A stretch of 64,000 nt of DNA from the NCBI GenBank assembly GCA_017608295.1, contig JAFCGF010000003.1, positions 1 to 64,000 of the forward strand. The letters run 5' to 3'. Made by a program: the position numbers and the translations under genes. Below, in pieces: positions 61,359 to 64,000 of this stretch (the first letter of the stretch is position 1; each line of letters begins with the position of its first letter). The DNA is from Candidatus Woesearchaeota archaeon (GTDB taxonomy: Archaea > Nanoarchaeota > Nanoarchaeia > Woesearchaeales > JAGVZT01). The notes beneath the pieces were generated by a model. That model ran no database searches, was not told the origin of the DNA, and was given only the letters and a program-made list of their open reading frames with translations.

Positions 61359-61814
61359 ATGAAGAAAATCTATCTTGGCGAGCTCATGAGGCGAAACCGG
61401 GAAGGCTGGGCCGCTATATTTCTGCTTTTCTCCCTCATTGCCGGAGCGTTCTGCGGCATCACGTTTATCCATGGGTTCGATATCGCCACTGGCCCGGGAT
61501 TTGACCTGGTGTTCGGGCTGGGAGGCTTCGCGCTGGTTGCCTTTCTTGTCCCGCCCTTAGGCTACATCTTCGCTGCTGGAATTATGGCAGTGTGCCTCTA
61601 TGAGATGCGCTCACTCCTAAATATAGGGGGCTTCCTCGCGTCGCTCATCATGTTCGCAGCAGGGGCAATCCTGCTCACCTGGATGTGGCCTGCCTCGCTT
61701 CTCTTCATCGCCATCAGCGCATCCATCGCTATAACAGCGCACCGGAAGATGCCAAAGCCGGAGCCAGTCGGTGAGATTCCCATGGTGAGAGAATTCCCGA
61801 AGCCGAAAAGCTAG
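61359..61814 (+). CDS. Multi-pass membrane protein, 151 aa
   Basis: Four hydrophobic helices are predicted (about 15-37, 42-65, 67-83, 88-127 as a pair), with a basic proline-rich C-terminus (HRKMPKPEPVGEIP). The start is 21 nt after AAAAGCTTTATTAGCG (61323-61338), the same element and spacing as at 58024. No family recognised. Confidence 0.75.
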   Translation: MKKIYLGELMRRNREGWAAIFLLFSLIAGAFCGITFIHGFDIATGPGFDLVFGLGGFALVAFLVPPLGYIFAAGIMAVCLYEMRSLLNIGGFLASLIMFAAGAILLTWMWPASLLFIAISASIAITAHRKMPKPEPVGEIPMVREFPKPKS

Positions 61815-61882
61815 ATGAGGCCTTCTTTCCTGCGATAGATTTATGTAGGCGGATTGTTGTTGTCCCTCCTGGTGAGAGGCAC

Positions 61883-62254
61883 ATGATTGACGACCTTATC
61901 GAGATGAAGAACAACGGCTACGAGATTTTCAGGGAGAAGTATCCAAAGCTGTGCGACTTCGTGTGGAAGTACGCGACAGACAAGAACTTTGGTGTGCAGT
62001 TCATGGATGACGACGGAAACGTGACAGATGAATACACCCTCTACACAAACAACCTCTTAATCTCCGGCTACGACGAAGGTCTTATCGACTGTGACCTTGT
62101 TGTGGCGCTGTCAGAGAGCTATGCGCAGGAATTCATTGGCCAGTTCGAGGACCTCGACGGTGCGGGAGACCTCCTGCTCAGGGGGCTGAAATACACGCCT
62201 AAGATAATGAAAGGCATTCTCAGGAAAGAGTTCAGGTTCGGCGAGAAGAAATAG
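61883..62254 (+). CDS. Hypothetical protein, 123 aa
   Basis: Not recognised. ATG 61883 is about 40 nt downstream of a TATA-like AGATTTATGTAGG; GGTGAGAGG precedes it. The protein has aromatic-rich helices (YEIFREKYPKLCDFVWKY), an acidic loop (MDDDGNVTDEY), and a basic C-terminus. It is followed after 1 nt by a zinc-ribbon membrane protein, probably in one operon. Confidence 0.7.
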   Translation: MIDDLIEMKNNGYEIFREKYPKLCDFVWKYATDKNFGVQFMDDDGNVTDEYTLYTNNLLISGYDEGLIDCDLVVALSESYAQEFIGQFEDLDGAGDLLLRGLKYTPKIMKGILRKEFRFGEKK

Positions 62255-62255
62255 C

Positions 62256-62978
62256 ATGGTCAACAGGACATGCCCCAAGTGTGGTTTTGCCCTGAATCTA
62301 GAGGCTGATAGCCACTGCGGGAGATGCGGCGCTGACCTCAGCGCGCAGCCTCCAAGCCAGGTCGATTCATATATCGCCCAGTGCAGGCAGAGCGGGATGT
62401 CAGACTCGCAGATAAGGCAGAAGCTCTTCGAGGCCGGCTGGACCCAGGGGAATATTGATAGGGTGTTACCTCCTGTAACATCACCTGCGCAGCAGCAGCA
62501 GCCCGCCCAGCCAAGGCCGCGGCAGCCTGCTATCCCACAGCCAGTCCAGCAGCCTGTCCAACAGAAGCCAGCGCCAGCCAAGAAGGCGCCGGGCATGACC
62601 CTGTTCACCATTATCCAGCTTCTCTGCCTCGTTCCAGGCGCCTGGTTGGGGCTCGGGTTGACACTCAGCCTAACCATCCTTGTGCTGCCGGCAGAGACTT
62701 TAAGCCCCCTTATTCTGGGGGGATTGGTCATCCTTCCTGTTGTCCTGTTCCTTGTACTGCTTGTCGTGTCAGTAAAGAAAGGTGGCTGGCTCTCTATACT
62801 GTCGGGGCTGTCCATTTTCGGCAGCGGGTTCGCGTTTGTGTATGTTCATCAATATATCGCCATTGGGGTCGGTATTCCAGGTGCGTACCTTATGAGGCAT
62901 ATCATCAGCAAGAAGAATGAATCAGTAGAGTCAGCAAAGCCTGCAAGCCCGGCGAGCTTTCCGACTGCGCGGAGGTAA
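62256..62978 (+). CDS. Zinc-ribbon membrane protein, 240 aa
   Basis: An N-terminal zinc ribbon (CPKCG...CGRCG, residues 5-24) is followed by a small helical module, SYIAQCRQSGMSDSQIRQKLFEAGW, seen in other archaeal membrane proteins, a Gln/Pro-rich linker (75-113) and four predicted membrane helices (about 115-215). The C-terminal tail is polar. Its stop shares one base with the next start (TAATG). Confidence 0.78.
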   Translation: MVNRTCPKCGFALNLEADSHCGRCGADLSAQPPSQVDSYIAQCRQSGMSDSQIRQKLFEAGWTQGNIDRVLPPVTSPAQQQQPAQPRPRQPAIPQPVQQPVQQKPAPAKKAPGMTLFTIIQLLCLVPGAWLGLGLTLSLTILVLPAETLSPLILGGLVILPVVLFLVLLVVSVKKGGWLSILSGLSIFGSGFAFVYVHQYIAIGVGIPGAYLMRHIISKKNESVESAKPASPASFPTARR

Positions 62979-63220
62979 TGGATATGGGGATAGGACTTAC
63001 AATAGGAGCTGTCGCCTGGACACTGGCCACTCTTTTCGTACTCTACTGGACAGCCAGGAGCTGGCGCCTTTACCGCTCAATACCACATGTGCCTCATGGA
63101 GACACCATGCCAAAAGAAAAGTCTACAGATCACATAAAAGAGCAGATGCTTACCTTTACCTTCGCGGCAATAGTTACAGTATTCTTCGAGATACTAATAC
63201 TCAGCGCACTCTTCAGCTAA
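62978..63220 (+). CDS. Small two-helix membrane protein, 80 aa
   Basis: Two hydrophobic helices (about 4-24 and 58-79) flank a polar loop (HVPHGDTMPKEKSTDHIKEQ). It overlaps the upstream zinc-ribbon gene by one base and is likely made from the same mRNA. It is followed convergently by the putative zinc protease. Confidence 0.7.
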   Translation: MDMGIGLTIGAVAWTLATLFVLYWTARSWRLYRSIPHVPHGDTMPKEKSTDHIKEQMLTFTFAAIVTVFFEILILSALFS

Positions 63221-63225
63221 GAACG

Positions 63226-64000
63226 CTATTCGTTGTCAGGATCTTCCTCGAGCTCGTCGTCCTCCTTCCAGAGGTCTTCAAATCTCATCCCGCCTAATAG
63301 ATAACTGCCACTCATCAGCTCATCATTCTTCATCTCTATGTCGCGGTTCTCGAAGTAGAGCCTCGGAAACATGAGCTCCTCTTCGCTGGGAATATCGTCG
63401 ACAAGCATCCCTATGTCAAGCCCCTCGCTGTATATGGTGCTGACAATATTGAGGCCGTTCTGGTAGATTTTCATCTGCTTGCGATACTGGGGGAAGAGCA
63501 GTATGGGCACCATCATGACCTGCTTGATAATCCCTTTTGGAGAAAGGTCATATATGTCTTCCATGTCCCAGCCCATCTTGTCCGCGACCTTATGCTCAAC
63601 ATACATGGCGTGGGATTCGATGACAGTGGTGAGGCGCATGATTTCCTCCACCTTCTCCTCTATCTCAGCTTCCATGTCTTCGATATACTGGAGCGGCTCT
63701 ATATAACCTAAGACTGTGGGTACCGAGTGCTTGAACTCAATGAGCTCTTCCTCGATGTCTGCCATCTCGGACACGAGCTCATGGCGCCTGTCGAAGAAGC
63801 CATACAGTTCCTCGTCCATCGGATGGACAAGCTCGTGCGCCAGCACGTTCTGGAACATCGTGTCAGTGTAATCCTTCATGCCTGGAGCGACGTGGATGAT
63901 ATAATTTCCTTTGTCGTCCATGCCGTTGAATACCATGTGCTGGCTGATGACCTTGTACTGTAGGATATTGTATATTGCTCCGACCGCAATCTCAGGGAGC
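63226..64000 (-). CDS. Putative zinc protease (HExxH), 5' end outside window
   Basis: The frame is open to the window edge (residues such as LPEIAVGAIYNILQYKVISQ precede the first internal Met), so the start is missing. VLAHELVHPMDEE carries HExxH, and a following acidic helical region (DIEEELIEF, EAEIEEKVEEIMRL) may supply a third ligand. The C-terminus is very acidic. The motif fits a gluzincin-type peptidase, but no family is identified. Confidence 0.6.
   Translation of the reverse strand, partial: LPEIAVGAIYNILQYKVISQHMVFNGMDDKGNYIIHVAPGMKDYTDTMFQNVLAHELVHPMDEELYGFFDRRHELVSEMADIEEELIEFKHSVPTVLGYIEPLQYIEDMEAEIEEKVEEIMRLTTVIESHAMYVEHKVADKMGWDMEDIYDLSPKGIIKQVMMVPILLFPQYRKQMKIYQNGLNIVSTIYSEGLDIGMLVDDIPSEEELMFPRLYFENRDIEMKNDELMSGSYLLGGMRFEDLWKEDDELEEDPDNE

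Overview
This window reads as the chromosome of a small-genome archaeon, most likely of the DPANN type; that placement is inferred from gene content and style, not from a phylogeny. Direct archaeal evidence: a 16S-tRNA-Ala-23S operon with archaeal 16S signatures and long inverted-repeat processing stems, an elongator tRNA-Met carrying a 51-nt intron at position 37/38, the archaeal stalk genes rpl1-rpl10-rpl12, Orc1/Cdc6, a class I (archaeal) CCA-adding enzyme, Taw1 wyosine synthase, a PAC2-family protein, and TATA boxes about 25 nt upstream of many start codons, implying many leaderless mRNAs.

Layout. 0-5 kb: the tail of a ferritin-like gene, a hairpin resembling an IS200/IS605 end, then six tandem paralogues of an unrecognised family with an 18-residue GxxAxxC solenoid repeat; five of the six overlap start-to-stop. 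5-31 kb: mostly housekeeping genes (galactokinase, CysRS, CCA-adding enzyme, a metacaspase, an MBL-fold hydrolase, Taw1, small zinc-ribbon proteins, PAC2, a Nudix-HAD-HIT operon, an MnmC-like methyltransferase, Orc1/Cdc6, a TraB-like protein, ribosomal stalk operon, COG1340 coiled-coil protein, a GH37-like glycosidase, tRNA-Met, a phosphoesterase and a leucyl aminopeptidase). 31.2-35.8 kb: a four-gene cassette in which two homologous cytoplasmic proteins flank a Pro/Thr-stalked membrane protein and a lipoprotein with a caspase-like His/Cys dyad. 36-39 kb: a dehydrogenase lacking catalytic residues and small lipoproteins or unknowns. 39.2-44.1 kb: the rRNA operon, ending in a processing arm followed directly by 28 T residues; no 5S gene is visible.

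44-61 kb is accessory DNA: Cys-rich surface lipoproteins, four toxin-antitoxin-like modules (TumE/TumA, a BrnT-like/DUF2283 pair, MNT/HEPN, RelE/DUF2683), an AlbA_2 regulator, an AAA_14/DUF4143 ATPase, a third caspase-like protein fused to Cys-rich and thrombospondin-3 segments, a GIDE-like membrane protein, short dispersed repeats and a clear rearrangement junction near 54,860. In two of the four modules the toxin gene is broken while its partner is intact. 61-64 kb holds small membrane and unknown proteins and the 3' part of a putative zinc protease.

The strongest candidates for undescribed biology are the six-member solenoid family, the caspase-like cassette at 31-36 kb, and the presence of three dissimilar clan-CD-like proteins, two of them apparently surface-linked, in one 64-kb stretch.
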